A stretch of DNA of 56,442 nt from Paracoccaceae bacterium (GTDB lineage Bacteria > Pseudomonadota > Alphaproteobacteria > Rhodobacterales > Rhodobacteraceae): contig JADLCV010000029.1 in the NCBI GenBank assembly GCA_020846995.1, positions 1 through 56,442 of the forward strand, written 5' to 3'. The position numbers were made by a program, and so were the translations under genes. The notes under the pieces are model-generated. The model was given only the letters and a program-made list of their open reading frames with translations. It searched no databases and was not told where the DNA came from. The first letter of the stretch is position 1. Each line of letters opens with the position of its first letter. Below, piece by piece: positions 9,453 to 20,107 of the stretch.

Positions 9453-9835
9453 CGGTCGTGCTGGACAGCTCGGCGGTTCTCGCGGCGATCTTCGGAGAAG
9501 AGGGGAGCGCGCGCGTGATCGCCGCGCTCGAATCGGGAAGCGCCCGCATCGGCAGCGTCAACCTGGCCGAGATCGCGACCCGCCTCGTCGAGACCGGCTA
9601 CACCGACGCCGACGTCCGCGCCACCCTCGCCGACCTCGGAGCCTTCGCCCGGCCGTTCGAGGCCGAGGGAGCGGTGCTGGCCGGACTCCTGCGCCGGGCG
9701 ACGCGGCATGCCGGCCTCTCGCTCGGCGAGCGTGCCTGTCTTGCCGAGGCGCTCCTCGCAGGGCTGCCGGTGGTGACGGCCGACCGCGCCTGGGCCGGGC
9801 TTGACCTCGGGATCCGGGTCGAGGTGATCCGGTGA
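9449..9835 (+). CDS. PIN-domain ribonuclease toxin (VapC-like)
   Basis: This 128-residue protein is a PIN-domain nuclease, the toxin partner of the preceding gene. Acidic metal-binding positions expected of PIN domains are visible: D5 in VLDSSAVLA, the Glu in NLAEIATRL near residue 38, and the Asp in VVTADRAW near 112. The position often written LGDRACLA in relatives reads LGERACLA here, a conservative change. Such toxins cleave tRNA or rRNA when freed from the antitoxin; the target here is unknown. The ATG overlaps the antitoxin stop. The gene ends 139 bases before mccB, and I see no terminator between, so the TA promoter could read into mccB-mccA. Confidence 0.85.
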   Translation: MTVVLDSSAVLAAIFGEEGSARVIAALESGSARIGSVNLAEIATRLVETGYTDADVRATLADLGAFARPFEAEGAVLAGLLRRATRHAGLSLGERACLAEALLAGLPVVTADRAWAGLDLGIRVEVIR

Positions 9836-9974
9836 GGGTCGCGGCGAGCGAGGGGCCGGCGACGCCCGGCACCGGCCCGTTCGGACGGGCCCGTGCGGAC
9901 GCCGGCCGCGACCGACGGGGAAGGGGGCGGGGCAGGGCAAGCGTGACGGGACGGGGCCGGGAAGGGGGCCGGGA

Positions 9975-11582
9975 ATGCGCCTGACATCGAAGCTGCTCCC
10001 CTCCTCGGAGGCCTTCCGGGCCAACCGCGCCGCCCATCTCGCGGCCCTCGCCGAGGTCGCGGCGGCGGCGGCGACGGCGGCCGCGGGGGGCGGGGCGCGG
10101 GCGCAGGAGCGCCACACGGCGCGCGGCAAGCTGGCGCCCAGGGCCCGCGTCGCGGGCCTTCTCGATCCCGGGGCGCCCTTCCTCGAGATCGGCGCCACCG
10201 CCGCCCACGGGCTCTACGGCGGCGAGGCGCCGGCGGCAGGGCTGATCGCCGGGGTCGGCCGCATCCACGGCCGCCAGGTCATGGTCGTCGCCAACGACGC
10301 CACCGTCAAGGGCGGCACCTACTATCCGGTGACGGTCAAGAAGCACCTCCGGGCCCAGGAGATCGCCGCGGACTGCCGGCTGCCCTGCGTCTATCTCGTC
10401 GATTCGGGGGGGGCGAACCTGCCCAACCAGGACGAGGTCTTTCCCGACCGCGACCATTTCGGCCGCATCTTCTACAACCAGGCGCGGATGAGCGCGCAAG
10501 GGATCGCCCAGATCGCCGTCGTCATGGGGTCCTGCACCGCCGGGGGGGCCTATGTGCCGGCGATGTCGGACGTCGCCGTCATCGTCCGCGGCCAGGGGAC
10601 GATCTTCCTCGCCGGCCCCCCGCTCGTGAGGGCGGCGACGGGCGAGGTCGTGTCGGCCGAGGATCTCGGCGGCGGCGACGTCCACACCCGCCTCTCGGGG
10701 GTCGCCGACTACCTCGCCGAGGACGACGCCCATGCGCTGGCGCTCGCCCGCCGCGCCGTCGCCTCGCTCGGGGCGCCGCCGCCCTTCGCCCCGCCCGGGC
10801 GCGAGGCGGCCGAGCCGCCCGCGCTCGACCCCGAGGAGATCCTCGGCGCCGTTCCTTCCGACCTGCGCACGCCCTACGACATCCGCGAGGTCATCGCCCG
10901 CGTCGTCGACGGCTCGCGCCTCGACGAGTTCAAGGCCCGCTACGGCGAGACGCTGGTGACGGGCTTTGCCCACATCGAGGGGCTGGCGGTCGGCATCGTC
11001 GCCAGCAACGGCGTCCTCTTCTCGGAATCGGCGCTCAAGGGGGCCCATTTCGTCGAGCTTTGCAGCCAGCGGCGAATCCCTCTCGTCTTCTTCCAGAACA
11101 TCACGGGCTTCATGGTCGGCCGGCGATACGAGAACGAGGGCATCGCCCGCCACGGGGCCAAGATGGTGACGGCCGTCGCGACGACCGGAGTGCCGAAGAT
11201 CACGCTCATCGTCGGGGGCAGCTTCGGGGCCGGCAACTACGGCATGGCCGGGCGCGCCTACAGCCCCCGCTTCCTCTGGACCTGGCCGCTGAGCCGCATC
11301 AGCGTCATGGGCGGCGAGCAGGCGGCGGGCGTGCTCGCGACCGTCCGCCGCGAGGGGATCGAGCGCGCGGGCGGGACCTGGTCCGAGGCCGAGGAGGAGG
11401 CCTTCAAGGCCCCGACGCTGGCCATGTTCGCCCGCCAGAGCCACGCGCTCTATGCCTCGGCGCGCCTCTGGGACGATGGCATCATCGACCCCCGCAAGAC
11501 CCGGGCGGTGCTGGCGCTCTCGCTCGAGGCGGCGCTCGCGGCCGGGGTCGGGGGGACGCGCTTCGGCGTGTTCCGCATGTGA
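9975..11582 (+). CDS. mccB: Methylcrotonyl-CoA carboxylase beta subunit
   Basis: The carboxyltransferase subunit of 3-methylcrotonyl-CoA carboxylase moves CO2 from the carboxybiotin of MCC alpha to 3-methylcrotonyl-CoA, forming 3-methylglutaconyl-CoA. At 535 residues it has the two crotonase-like domains of the family. Recognisable stretches are [59 protein letters not shown] and [15 protein letters not shown], which distinguish MCC beta from propionyl-CoA carboxylase beta. The ATG at 9975 gives the usual MRL-type N-terminus. It begins the mccB-mccA-hmgL-liuC run after the toxin-antitoxin insertion. Confidence 0.96.
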   Translation: MRLTSKLLPSSEAFRANRAAHLAALAEVAAAAATAAAGGGARAQERHTARGKLAPRARVAGLLDPGAPFLEIGATAAHGLYGGEAPAAGLIAGVGRIHGRQVMVVANDATVKGGTYYPVTVKKHLRAQEIAADCRLPCVYLVDSGGANLPNQDEVFPDRDHFGRIFYNQARMSAQGIAQIAVVMGSCTAGGAYVPAMSDVAVIVRGQGTIFLAGPPLVRAATGEVVSAEDLGGGDVHTRLSGVADYLAEDDAHALALARRAVASLGAPPPFAPPGREAAEPPALDPEEILGAVPSDLRTPYDIREVIARVVDGSRLDEFKARYGETLVTGFAHIEGLAVGIVASNGVLFSESALKGAHFVELCSQRRIPLVFFQNITGFMVGRRYENEGIARHGAKMVTAVATTGVPKITLIVGGSFGAGNYGMAGRAYSPRFLWTWPLSRISVMGGEQAAGVLATVRREGIERAGGTWSEAEEEAFKAPTLAMFARQSHALYASARLWDDGIIDPRKTRAVLALSLEAALAAGVGGTRFGVFRM

Positions 11583-11670
11583 GGGGGGCGCGGGGCCGGC
11601 GCGCCGCCGGGCCCCCGGGGCCGGCGGCAGGGGGGTGCGGCGGGGCGGCCGCGCGCAGGGGAGGGGGCCA

Positions 11671-13614
11671 TTGTTCCGGCGCATCCTGATCGCCAACCGC
11701 GGCGAGATCGCCTGCCGCGTCATCGCCACCGCCCGCGCCATGGGGGTCGAGACGGTCGCCGTCTTCTCGGCCGCCGACCGTGACGCCCGCCATGTCGCGC
11801 TGGCCGATGCCGCGGTCGAGATCGGGGGGGCGGCGGCCGCCGAGAGCTACCTGCGCGGCGAGGCGATCCTCGAGGCGGCCCGCGCGACGGGCGCCGAGGC
11901 CATCCACCCGGGCTACGGCTTCCTCTCGGAGAACCCCGATTTCGCCGCCGCGGTCGAGGCCGCGGGGCTCGCCTGGATCGGCCCGCCGGCGGCGGCGATC
12001 CGCGCCATGGGGCTCAAGGACGCGGCCAAGCGGCTGATGGAGGCCGCGGGCGTCCCGGTCGTGCCGGGCTGGCACGGCCCCGAGCAGGACCCCGGCGCCC
12101 TTCTCCGCGCCGCCGAGGCGATCGGATTCCCGGTCGTCATCAAGGCCGTCGCCGGCGGCGGCGGCAAGGGCATGCGGCGCGTGGGGCAGGCGGCGGAGTT
12201 CGCGCCCGCGCTCGCCTCGGCGCGCGCCGAGGCGCGGGCGGCCTTCGGCGACGACCGCGTGCTGGTCGAGAAGTGGATCGAACGGCCCCGCCACATCGAG
12301 GTCCAGATCTTCGGCGACGGCACCGACGCCGTCCATCTCCACGAGCGCGACTGCTCGCTCCAGCGCCGCCACCAGAAGGTGATCGAGGAGGCCCCGGCCC
12401 CGGGCATGACGGCGGCGATGCGCGCTGCCATGGGGGCGGCGGCGGTGCGGGCCGCCCGGGCCATCGGCTACCGCGGCGCCGGCACCGTCGAGTTCATCGT
12501 CGATGCGAGCCGCGGGCTGCGTCCCGATGCCTTCTGGTTCATGGAGATGAACACCCGCCTCCAGGTCGAGCATCCGGTGACCGAGGCCGTCACCGGCATC
12601 GACCTCGTCGAGTGGCAGCTCCGCGTCGCCGCCGGCGAGCCCCTGCCGCTCGCGCAGGAGGCGATTCCGCTCTCCGGCCATGCCTTCGAGGCCCGCCTCT
12701 ATGCCGAGGACGTGGCCGCGGGCTTCCTGCCCGCCACCGGGCGCATCGCCCATCTCGCCTTCCCCGCCGGGGTGCGCGCCGACACCGGGGTGCGGGCGGG
12801 CGACAGCATCACCCCCTGGTACGACCCCATGATCGCCAAGATCATCGTCCACGGGCCGACGCGGGCGGTGGCGCTCGCCCGCCTCGCCCGCGCGCTCGCC
12901 GAGACGCAGGTCGCCGGCACGGTGACGAATCTCGCCTTCCTCGCCCGCCTCGCCCGCCACCCCGGCCTCGCCCTGGGCGAGGTCGACACCGGGCTCATCG
13001 GGCGCGACTTCGCGGCCCTGGCCGCGACGCCCGCCGACGACGATCTCGCCCGCGCCGTCGCGGTCACGGCACTCCTCGCCGCGGCCGACCTTCCCGCCGG
13101 GCCGCTCGCGGGCTTTGCCCTCTGGGCCCCGCTCGATCACCGGGTCGCGCTGGGCGCGGGAGAGCCCGCGGGCATCGTCACCCTCGCGGGCCCCGGGGCG
13201 GCGCGGGTCGAGGTGGGCGGCGTCGTCCACGAGGCCCGCCGCACCGCCCGCGGCTGGGCGGTCGGGGGGGCGGCGCCGCTTCCGGTCGTCGAGGCCGGGG
13301 GCGCGATCCATGTCTTTCCTTCCGACGGGCGCGGCGCCACGAGCTTCCCCCGCCACGACCCCCTCGCCCGCGCCCCCGGGGAGGCGAAGGACGACGGCAT
13401 CGCCCGCTCGCCGCTCCCCGGCCTCGTCCGGGCGCTCCTCGTCGCGATGGACGAGGTGGTGGCGCCCGGGGCGCGGCTGGCGGTGATCGAATCGATGAAG
13501 ATGGAGCATGCCGTGACCGCCGCCGCCGGCGGCCGCGTCGCCGAACTCCTCGTCGCCCCCGGCGCCCAGGTCGAGGCCGGGACCCCGCTCGTGCGCCTCG
13601 AGGCCCCGCCGTGA
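11671..13614 (+). CDS. mccA: Methylcrotonyl-CoA carboxylase alpha subunit (biotin-containing)
   Basis: This subunit carries the biotin carboxylase activity (ATP and bicarbonate dependent) and the biotinyl domain. Of 647 residues, about 1-445 are the biotin carboxylase part (ILIANRGEIACRV, the ATP-grasp loop GGGGKGM, FMEMNTRLQVEHPVTE). A linker domain follows, and the C-terminal biotinyl domain carries the attachment motif ESMKMEH with K610. The start is TTG at 11671, in frame and behind GGGGAGGGGG; no ATG or GTG fits the conserved N-terminus as well. Its stop overlaps the hmgL start (GTGA). The biotin ligase gene birA is in this window at 34564. Confidence 0.95.
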   Translation: MFRRILIANRGEIACRVIATARAMGVETVAVFSAADRDARHVALADAAVEIGGAAAAESYLRGEAILEAARATGAEAIHPGYGFLSENPDFAAAVEAAGLAWIGPPAAAIRAMGLKDAAKRLMEAAGVPVVPGWHGPEQDPGALLRAAEAIGFPVVIKAVAGGGGKGMRRVGQAAEFAPALASARAEARAAFGDDRVLVEKWIERPRHIEVQIFGDGTDAVHLHERDCSLQRRHQKVIEEAPAPGMTAAMRAAMGAAAVRAARAIGYRGAGTVEFIVDASRGLRPDAFWFMEMNTRLQVEHPVTEAVTGIDLVEWQLRVAAGEPLPLAQEAIPLSGHAFEARLYAEDVAAGFLPATGRIAHLAFPAGVRADTGVRAGDSITPWYDPMIAKIIVHGPTRAVALARLARALAETQVAGTVTNLAFLARLARHPGLALGEVDTGLIGRDFAALAATPADDDLARAVAVTALLAAADLPAGPLAGFALWAPLDHRVALGAGEPAGIVTLAGPGAARVEVGGVVHEARRTARGWAVGGAAPLPVVEAGGAIHVFPSDGRGATSFPRHDPLARAPGEAKDDGIARSPLPGLVRALLVAMDEVVAPGARLAVIESMKMEHAVTAAAGGRVAELLVAPGAQVEAGTPLVRLEAPP

Positions 13615-14498
13615 GCGGCGCTGCGGCCACCCGGGGCCGCGTCGCGATCGTCGAGGTCGGGCCCCGCGACGGGCTCCAGAACGAGGCCCGCCCGATCGCC
13701 ACCGCCGACAAGGTGGCGCTCATCGACCTCCTGGCGCAGGCCGGGCTGACGCGGATCGAGGCGGCGAGCTTCGTCAGCCCGAGGTGGGTGCCGCAGATGG
13801 CCGACGGGGCGGCCGTCCTCGCCGCCGTCGCCCGCCCGCCCGGGGTGCGCTTCGCGGCCCTGACGCCGAACCTGCGCGGCTACCGGGCGGCGCGCGCGGC
13901 CGGCGCCGACGAGGTCGCGGTCTTCGCCGCCGCGACCGAGGGCTTCAGCCGCGCCAACCTCAACGCCTCGATCGCCGAGAGCCTCGGGCGCTATGGCGAG
14001 GTCGCGGCGGCGGCGGCGGCCGACGGCGTCGCCCTGCGCGGCTATGTCTCCTGCGTCACCGACTGCCCCTACGAGGGGCGGGTGGGGCCGGCGGCGGTGG
14101 CGCGGGTCGCCCGCGACCTCGCCCGCCTCGGCTGCGGCGAGATCGCGCTCGGCGAGACCCTCGGGCGGGGCACGCCCGACCGCGTGGCGGCGATGCTCGA
14201 GGCGGTTCTGGCCGACCTTCCGCGCGAGCGGCTCGCGGGCCATTTCCACGACACCGGCGGGCAGGCGCTCGCCAACGTCGGGGTGGCGCTCGCGGCCGGG
14301 CTCCGGGTCTTCGATGCGGCCGCGGGCGGGCTTGGCGGCTGCCCCTACGCCCCCGGCGCCGCCGGCAACCTCGCGACCGAGGCGCTCGTGGCCTACCTGG
14401 CCGCCGGGGGCTGGGAGAGCGGGGTCGACGCGGCCCGCCACGAGGCGGCCGCGGCCTTCGCGCGGGGGCTGAAGGGAGGGGGGGGTGAGCGAGCTTGA
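13611..14498 (+). CDS. hmgL: Hydroxymethylglutaryl-CoA lyase
   Basis: HMG-CoA lyase splits HMG-CoA to acetyl-CoA and acetoacetate, the last step of leucine degradation. The 295-residue TIM-barrel protein has the family start VEVGPRDGLQNE (catalytic Arg and metal-binding Asp), the FHDTGGQALAN segment with the metal-binding and catalytic histidines, and the signature GGLGGCPYAPGA with the active-site cysteine. The GTG start at 13611 overlaps the mccA stop by four bases, and the 3' end overlaps liuC by 14 bases, so the genes are tightly coupled. Confidence 0.95.
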   Translation: MSGAAATRGRVAIVEVGPRDGLQNEARPIATADKVALIDLLAQAGLTRIEAASFVSPRWVPQMADGAAVLAAVARPPGVRFAALTPNLRGYRAARAAGADEVAVFAAATEGFSRANLNASIAESLGRYGEVAAAAAADGVALRGYVSCVTDCPYEGRVGPAAVARVARDLARLGCGEIALGETLGRGTPDRVAAMLEAVLADLPRERLAGHFHDTGGQALANVGVALAAGLRVFDAAAGGLGGCPYAPGAAGNLATEALVAYLAAGGWESGVDAARHEAAAAFARGLKGGGGERA

Positions 14499-15264
14499 CA
14501 TCACCATCGACGGCCGCGGGGTGGCGACCCTGACGCTGAACCGGCCGGCGAAGCACAACGCCCTCTCGGCGGGGCTGATCGCGGCGCTCGCGGCGACGGC
14601 GGCCCGGCTCGGGCCCGACCCGGCCGTCCGCGTCCTCGTCCTCACCGGGGCCGGAAAGAGCTTCTGCGCCGGCGGCGATCTCGACTGGATGCGGGCCCAG
14701 ATCGCGGCCGATGCCGCCGCCCGGGCGGCCGAGGCGGGCCGCCTCGCGGCCATGCTCGCGGCCCTCGACGGGCTCGACAAGCCGGTCGTCGGCCGCATCA
14801 ACGGCCAGGCCTTCGGCGGCGGCATCGGGCTCATCGCCGTCTGCGACACGGCGGTCGCGGCCGCGGGCGCCCGCTTCGGGCTGACCGAGACGCGGCTGGG
14901 GCTGATCCCGGCGACGATCGGCCCCTATGTCGCGGCCCGCCTCGGCCCGGCGGCGCGGCGCGTCTTCTTCTCGGCCCGCCTCTTCGATGCCGCCGAGGCG
15001 GTGGCGATGGGCCTTCTCGCCCGGGCGGTGCCGGCCGAGGGGCTCGACGCCGCGGTCGAGGCCGAGGTGGCCCCCTATCTCGCCTGCGCGCCCGGGGCCG
15101 TGGCCGAGGGCAAGCGCCTCCTGCGCCGGCTCGCGCCGGCCGCCGATGCCGCGGCCCTGGCCGAGACCGCGGCGGCGCTCGTCCGCCGCTGGGAGGACCC
15201 CGAAGCCGCCGAGGGGATCGCGGCCTTCTTCGCCGGCCGCAAGCCCGCCTGGGCGGCCGGCTGA
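14485..15264 (+). CDS. liuC: Enoyl-CoA hydratase, probable methylglutaconyl-CoA hydratase
   Basis: This 259-residue crotonase-family protein most likely hydrates 3-methylglutaconyl-CoA to HMG-CoA, the step between MCC and HMG-CoA lyase; position in the operon is the main reason for that substrate. Crotonase features are LNRPAKHNALS near the start, the oxyanion-hole motif FCAGGDLDWM near 70, and INGQAFGGGIGL near 110. The glutamate expected of hydratases is in LTETRLGL near 137. It starts with GTG inside the end of hmgL. After it comes a 262-base gap that contains the predicted nuo promoter. Confidence 0.88.
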   Translation: MSELDITIDGRGVATLTLNRPAKHNALSAGLIAALAATAARLGPDPAVRVLVLTGAGKSFCAGGDLDWMRAQIAADAAARAAEAGRLAAMLAALDGLDKPVVGRINGQAFGGGIGLIAVCDTAVAAAGARFGLTETRLGLIPATIGPYVAARLGPAARRVFFSARLFDAAEAVAMGLLARAVPAEGLDAAVEAEVAPYLACAPGAVAEGKRLLRRLAPAADAAALAETAAALVRRWEDPEAAEGIAAFFAGRKPAWAAG

Positions 15265-15449
15265 GCCGGCCCCGCCGCCATCCCCGCTGTCATCCCGGCC
15301 TCGGTCCCCGCCGCCGTCCCCGCCGCGGCCGGTTCCCGGCCGGCACGCGGCCGGGGCGCCCGCCCCCCCGTCACGCCGGCGCCGGCGGCCGGCGGACCGG
15401 GCGGGCATGATGCCGCGGCGCGGCTGGGCCCGGCCGCGGGCAGGCTTTG

Positions 15450-16416
<967 letters not shown>

Positions 16417-16426
16417 GGAGCCCGCG

Positions 16427-17047
16427 ATGACCGACGAAACCCGCGCGCGGCTGGCCGACCTCGCGACCCACCTCGGCGAGCGCCGCAGGGACGACGTGGT
16501 GGCGACTGCGATCGCGGCCGGCGAGCTTGCCGTCGAGGTGGCGCCGGGGCGGATCCCGGCCTTCGTCGAGTTCCTGCGGCTGGACCGGCGCTGCCGCTTC
16601 TCGACCCTCGTCGACATCACCGCCGTCGATCACCCCGACCGCAGCCCCCGCTTCGACGTCGTCTATCACTTCCTGTCGATGTACGAGAACCAGCGCATCC
16701 GGGTGAAGGCCGGGGTGCGCGAGGACGAGCTCGTGCCCTCGATCACCGCCATCCACCCCGCCGCGGGCTGGTTCGAGCGCGAGGTGTTCGACATGTTCGG
16801 CATCCTCTTCGCCGGCCATCCCGACCTCCGCCGCATCCTGACCGACTACGGCTTCCGCGGCCATCCCCTGCGCAAGGACTTCCCCACCACGGGCCATGTC
16901 GAGGTGCGCTACGACGAGGCCGAGAAGCGCGTCGTCTACGAGCCCGTGATGCTCGTCCAGGACTACCGCCCGTTCGACTTCCTGTCGCCCTGGGAAGGGG
17001 CGCGCCACATCCTGCCCGGCGACGAGCGGGCGGGGGGGGCGCGCTGA
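16427..17047 (+). CDS. nuoC: NADH-quinone oxidoreductase subunit C
   Basis: NuoC is the 30 kDa subunit of the peripheral arm, packed against NuoD near the quinone site. The 206-residue protein has the family signature around [20 protein letters not shown] and the [10 protein letters not shown] motif, and the usual C-terminal segment with [12 protein letters not shown]. Its stop shares one base with the start of the following sulfotransferase gene (TGATGG), so the two are translationally coupled. It is a separate gene, not fused to nuoD as in some gammaproteobacteria. Confidence 0.97.
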   Translation: MTDETRARLADLATHLGERRRDDVVATAIAAGELAVEVAPGRIPAFVEFLRLDRRCRFSTLVDITAVDHPDRSPRFDVVYHFLSMYENQRIRVKAGVREDELVPSITAIHPAAGWFEREVFDMFGILFAGHPDLRRILTDYGFRGHPLRKDFPTTGHVEVRYDEAEKRVVYEPVMLVQDYRPFDFLSPWEGARHILPGDERAGGAR

Positions 17048-17934
17048 TGGTCGCTCCGGCGCTACTTTTCGGGCTCGGGGCCACGCGGGCGGGGACGAGC
17101 TGGCTTTACGCCTATCTCGCCGGCCATCCCGAGTGCCATTTCCGCACCGTCAAGGAACTCCACTACTTCGACCTCGTCGAATCGGGCGGCTGGGACTGGT
17201 GGCTCGCGGCCCTGGGCGCGCGGCGGGCCGCCCTCGCCCTCCGGCGCGACCGCACGGCGGCGGGGCCGGGGCGGGCGGCGCTCGACCGCCGGGTCGCCGA
17301 CTACGACGGGCTGACCGCGATCCTCGCTGCCCGCCGCGCCGACGATGCCGCCTACTGCGACTTCGTCCTCGGGGGCGCGCGGCCGGGGGTGCGGCTGGCC
17401 GGCGACATCACCCCCGCCTACGGGCTTCTCTCCGAGGCGACGCTCGGCCGCATGCAGGGGCTCGCGCCGGTCACGCGCTTCGTCTACCTCCTGCGCGACC
17501 CGGTCGCGCGGCTGTGGTCGAACATCCGCCAGGTGGTGCCCGGGCGCCGCGGTGCGGCCGCCGACCCGGCGGCGCGCGCGCTCCACGTCTTCGACCGCTT
17601 CCTCGCCGGCAAGGAGGGCGAGATCCTGCGCCGCTGCGACTACGCCGGCACGCTCGCGCGCCTCGCCCGCGCCCTCCGGCCCGAGAACCTGCTTGTGCTC
17701 TTTCACGAGACGCTCTTCGCCGAGCCCGCGCTGCGCCGGCTCTGCGCCTTCCTCGGCATCGACTTCCGCCCCGCCGACACGGCGCGCCGGGTCAACGAGG
17801 CCCTCGCCCTGCCGCTCGACGCCCGCCGGCAGGCGGCCGCGCGGCGGTTCCTCATGCCGCAGTACGACTTCGTGCGCGCGACTTTCGGGGAGGCCATCCC
17901 CGAAGCCTGGCGCGCCCTTCCCGCCGAGGTGTGA
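17047..17934 (+). CDS. Sulfotransferase-family protein inside the nuo operon
   Basis: This 295-residue protein resembles PAPS-dependent sulfotransferases. A 5'-phosphosulfate loop fits [20 protein letters not shown] (about 9-28), followed by KELHYFD, and the 3'-phosphate motif fits [19 protein letters not shown] (about 144-162, with the Arg and a downstream Ser). The remaining length and the C-terminal helical part fit the family. It starts on the last base of the nuoC stop and ends two bases before nuoD, so it is co-translated with complex I subunits although it has no known role in the enzyme. The acceptor is unknown; a carbohydrate, lipid or protein could be modified. Codon use looks like its neighbours, arguing against very recent transfer. 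Confidence 0.8.
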   Translation: MVAPALLFGLGATRAGTSWLYAYLAGHPECHFRTVKELHYFDLVESGGWDWWLAALGARRAALALRRDRTAAGPGRAALDRRVADYDGLTAILAARRADDAAYCDFVLGGARPGVRLAGDITPAYGLLSEATLGRMQGLAPVTRFVYLLRDPVARLWSNIRQVVPGRRGAAADPAARALHVFDRFLAGKEGEILRRCDYAGTLARLARALRPENLLVLFHETLFAEPALRRLCAFLGIDFRPADTARRVNEALALPLDARRQAAARRFLMPQYDFVRATFGEAIPEAWRALPAEV

Positions 17935-17936
17935 CG

Positions 17937-19154
17937 ATGGACGGCTCCCGCCGGGGCGATGTGCTGACCGCCGAGCAGCGCATCCGCAACTTCAACCTCA
18001 ACTTCGGCCCGCAACACCCTGCCGCGCATGGCGTTCTGCGCCTTGTCCTCGAGCTTGACGGAGAGGTTGTCGAACGCTGCGACCCCCATATCGGGCTGCT
18101 CCACCGCGGCACCGAGAAGCTCATGGAGAGCCGCACCTACCTCCAGAACCTGCCCTACCTCGACCGCCTCGACTACGTCGCGCCGATGAACCAGGAGCAT
18201 GCCTGGTGCCTCGCGATCGAGCGGCTGACGGGGACCGAGGTGCCGCGGCGGGCGCAGCTGATCCGCGTCCTCTATTCCGAGATCGGCCGCATCCTCAACC
18301 ATCTTCTCAACGTCACCACGCAAGCCATGGACGTCGGCGCCCTCACGCCCCCGCTCTGGGGCTTCGAGGAGCGCGAGAAGCTCATGATCTTCTACGAACG
18401 GGCCTGCGGGGCGCGGCTTCATGCCGCCTACTTCCGCCCCGGCGGCGTCCACCAGGATCTGCCGCCGGCGCTCCTCGACGACATCCTGGCCTGGGCCGCG
18501 ACCTTCCCGGCCGTCCTCGACGACATCGAGATCCTCCTCACCGAGAACCGCATCTTCAAGCAGCGCAACGTCGACATCGGGGTGGTGAGCGAGGAGGACG
18601 CGCTCAACTGGGGCTTCTCGGGGGTGATGGTGCGGGGCTCGGGCATGGCCTGGGATCTGCGGCGCGCCCAGCCCTACGAGTGCTACGACGAGTTCGACTT
18701 CCGGATTCCGGTCGGCCGCAACGGCGACTGCTACGACCGCTATCTCTGCCGCATGGCCGAGATGCGCGAGAGCACGCGGATCATCACCCAGGCGGTGGCC
18801 AAGCTTCGCGAGCCCGCGGCGCGGACCGACGTCCTTGCCCGCGGCAAGGTCACGCCGCCGCCGCGGGCCGAGATGAAGACCTCGATGGAGGCCCTGATCC
18901 ACCACTTCAAGCTTTACACCGAGGGCTTCCGCGTGCCCGCGGGCGAGGTCTATGCCGCGGTCGAGGCGCCCAAGGGCGAGTTCGGCGTCTATCTCGTCGC
19001 CGACGGCACCAACCGGCCGTGGCGGGCGAAGCTGCGGGCACCGGGCTTCCTGCACCTGCAGGCCATGGACCACCTCGCCCGCGGCCATCTCCTCGCCGAC
19101 GTGGCGGCGATCATCGGCTCGCTCGACGTCGTCTTCGGGGAGATCGACCGGTGA
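17937..19154 (+). CDS. nuoD: NADH-quinone oxidoreductase subunit D
   Basis: NuoD is the 49 kDa subunit that forms the quinone-binding cavity with NuoB. The 405-residue protein has [14 protein letters not shown] near the N-terminus, [11 protein letters not shown], and the segments [19 protein letters not shown] and [17 protein letters not shown] that mark the hydrogenase-derived fold. It ends with the canonical [10 protein letters not shown] short stretch near 18012-18080 has more A/T-ending codons than its surroundings. The stop overlaps the GTG of the next gene. Confidence 0.97.
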   Translation: MDGSRRGDVLTAEQRIRNFNLNFGPQHPAAHGVLRLVLELDGEVVERCDPHIGLLHRGTEKLMESRTYLQNLPYLDRLDYVAPMNQEHAWCLAIERLTGTEVPRRAQLIRVLYSEIGRILNHLLNVTTQAMDVGALTPPLWGFEEREKLMIFYERACGARLHAAYFRPGGVHQDLPPALLDDILAWAATFPAVLDDIEILLTENRIFKQRNVDIGVVSEEDALNWGFSGVMVRGSGMAWDLRRAQPYECYDEFDFRIPVGRNGDCYDRYLCRMAEMRESTRIITQAVAKLREPAARTDVLARGKVTPPPRAEMKTSMEALIHHFKLYTEGFRVPAGEVYAAVEAPKGEFGVYLVADGTNRPWRAKLRAPGFLHLQAMDHLARGHLLADVAAIIGSLDVVFGEIDR

Positions 19155-20095
19155 GGCCTGCCCGCCCCGCCCTCGCCCTCGCCCTCCTCGTCGCGGCCAC
19201 GCCGGCGGTCGCGGTCACGGCCGACGAGGCGGCGCGCGTCATCGCCGCGGTGCGCGCGGCGGGCTGCAGCATGGACGAGGTGACGGCCGACCGCGTCTTC
19301 GACCCCATGGGCATCGAGCGGCCCGCCACTGCCGATGTCGTCACCGTCCTCGAGGCGGCGGGGCTCGCGAGCGTGAGCACGGACGGCTCGGTGCTGACGC
19401 TCGCCCCGGCGCTCTGCACGGCCGATCCCGCGGGCGACGCCGCCGCCTGGTCCGCGGCCGAGGCGGTGGCGCTGGAGGAGCCGGGGGAGCCCGCGGGGCC
19501 CGTGCGCGCCGCCCGATTCATCGCTGCGATCCGCGCCAACGGCTGCAGGATGACCGAGGCCGAGGCGGCGGGCCGGCTCGGCCCCATGGGCTTCACCGCC
19601 GACGAGACCCTCGGCTACGTCGACGTGCTGGTCGCGGCCGGGCAGGCGATGCTCAGCGAGGACTTCGAGGAGTTGCGTCTGGCCGAGGCGCTGTGCGCGG
19701 CCGATCCCGCGGCCGATGCCGCGACCTATGCCGCGGCCCTGGCCGCCTGGGAGGCCGCCCGGCCCCCGCCCGGGCCCCCGCCCGAACCCATGGACGAGGC
19801 CGAACTCCTCGCGGCCGTCCGGGCCGAGTTCGGGTCCGGGGCGGTGGCCGAGATGGCGGCCTTCATCGCCTCGACGGAAGGCTGCGGGCTCGCCCTCGCC
19901 CCGCCCGGCGAGGCCGCCCGGCGGCTCGAGACGGCGATGGCCGAGCATGTCGGCACCGTCTTCGACGTGCCCCCGCCGCTGCCGGCGGCGGTCGCCGATG
20001 CGCTCGCCGCCGACGTCGCGGCTTTCCTTGCCGACCCCGGCCCCGACTTCGCGGTGGCCGACGGCCGCCTCGTCCTCCACGACTGCACCCCCTGA
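19151..20095 (+). CDS. Secreted protein with internal tandem duplication
   Basis: The 314-residue protein has a signal peptide (hydrophobic to about residue 20). Two repeat units follow at about 26-100 and 119-195, offset by 93 residues. Each begins AAR(V/F)IAA(V/I)R, and the paired cysteines C39/C89 and C132/C182 have the same spacing of 50, so each unit probably has one disulfide. A Pro-rich linker (204-213) leads to a third domain with C245 and C312. I do not recognise the function. Exported proteins in this position are a feature of Rhodobacteraceae nuo operons by recall. The GTG start at 19151 overlaps the nuoD stop (GTGA), which decides the start. A periplasmic role is implied by the signal and disulfides. 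Confidence 0.75.
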   Translation: MRPARPALALALLVAATPAVAVTADEAARVIAAVRAAGCSMDEVTADRVFDPMGIERPATADVVTVLEAAGLASVSTDGSVLTLAPALCTADPAGDAAAWSAAEAVALEEPGEPAGPVRAARFIAAIRANGCRMTEAEAAGRLGPMGFTADETLGYVDVLVAAGQAMLSEDFEELRLAEALCAADPAADAATYAAALAAWEAARPPPGPPPEPMDEAELLAAVRAEFGSGAVAEMAAFIASTEGCGLALAPPGEAARRLETAMAEHVGTVFDVPPPLPAAVADALAADVAAFLADPGPDFAVADGRLVLHDCTP

Positions 20096-20107
20096 CCGGA
20101 TCCCCCG

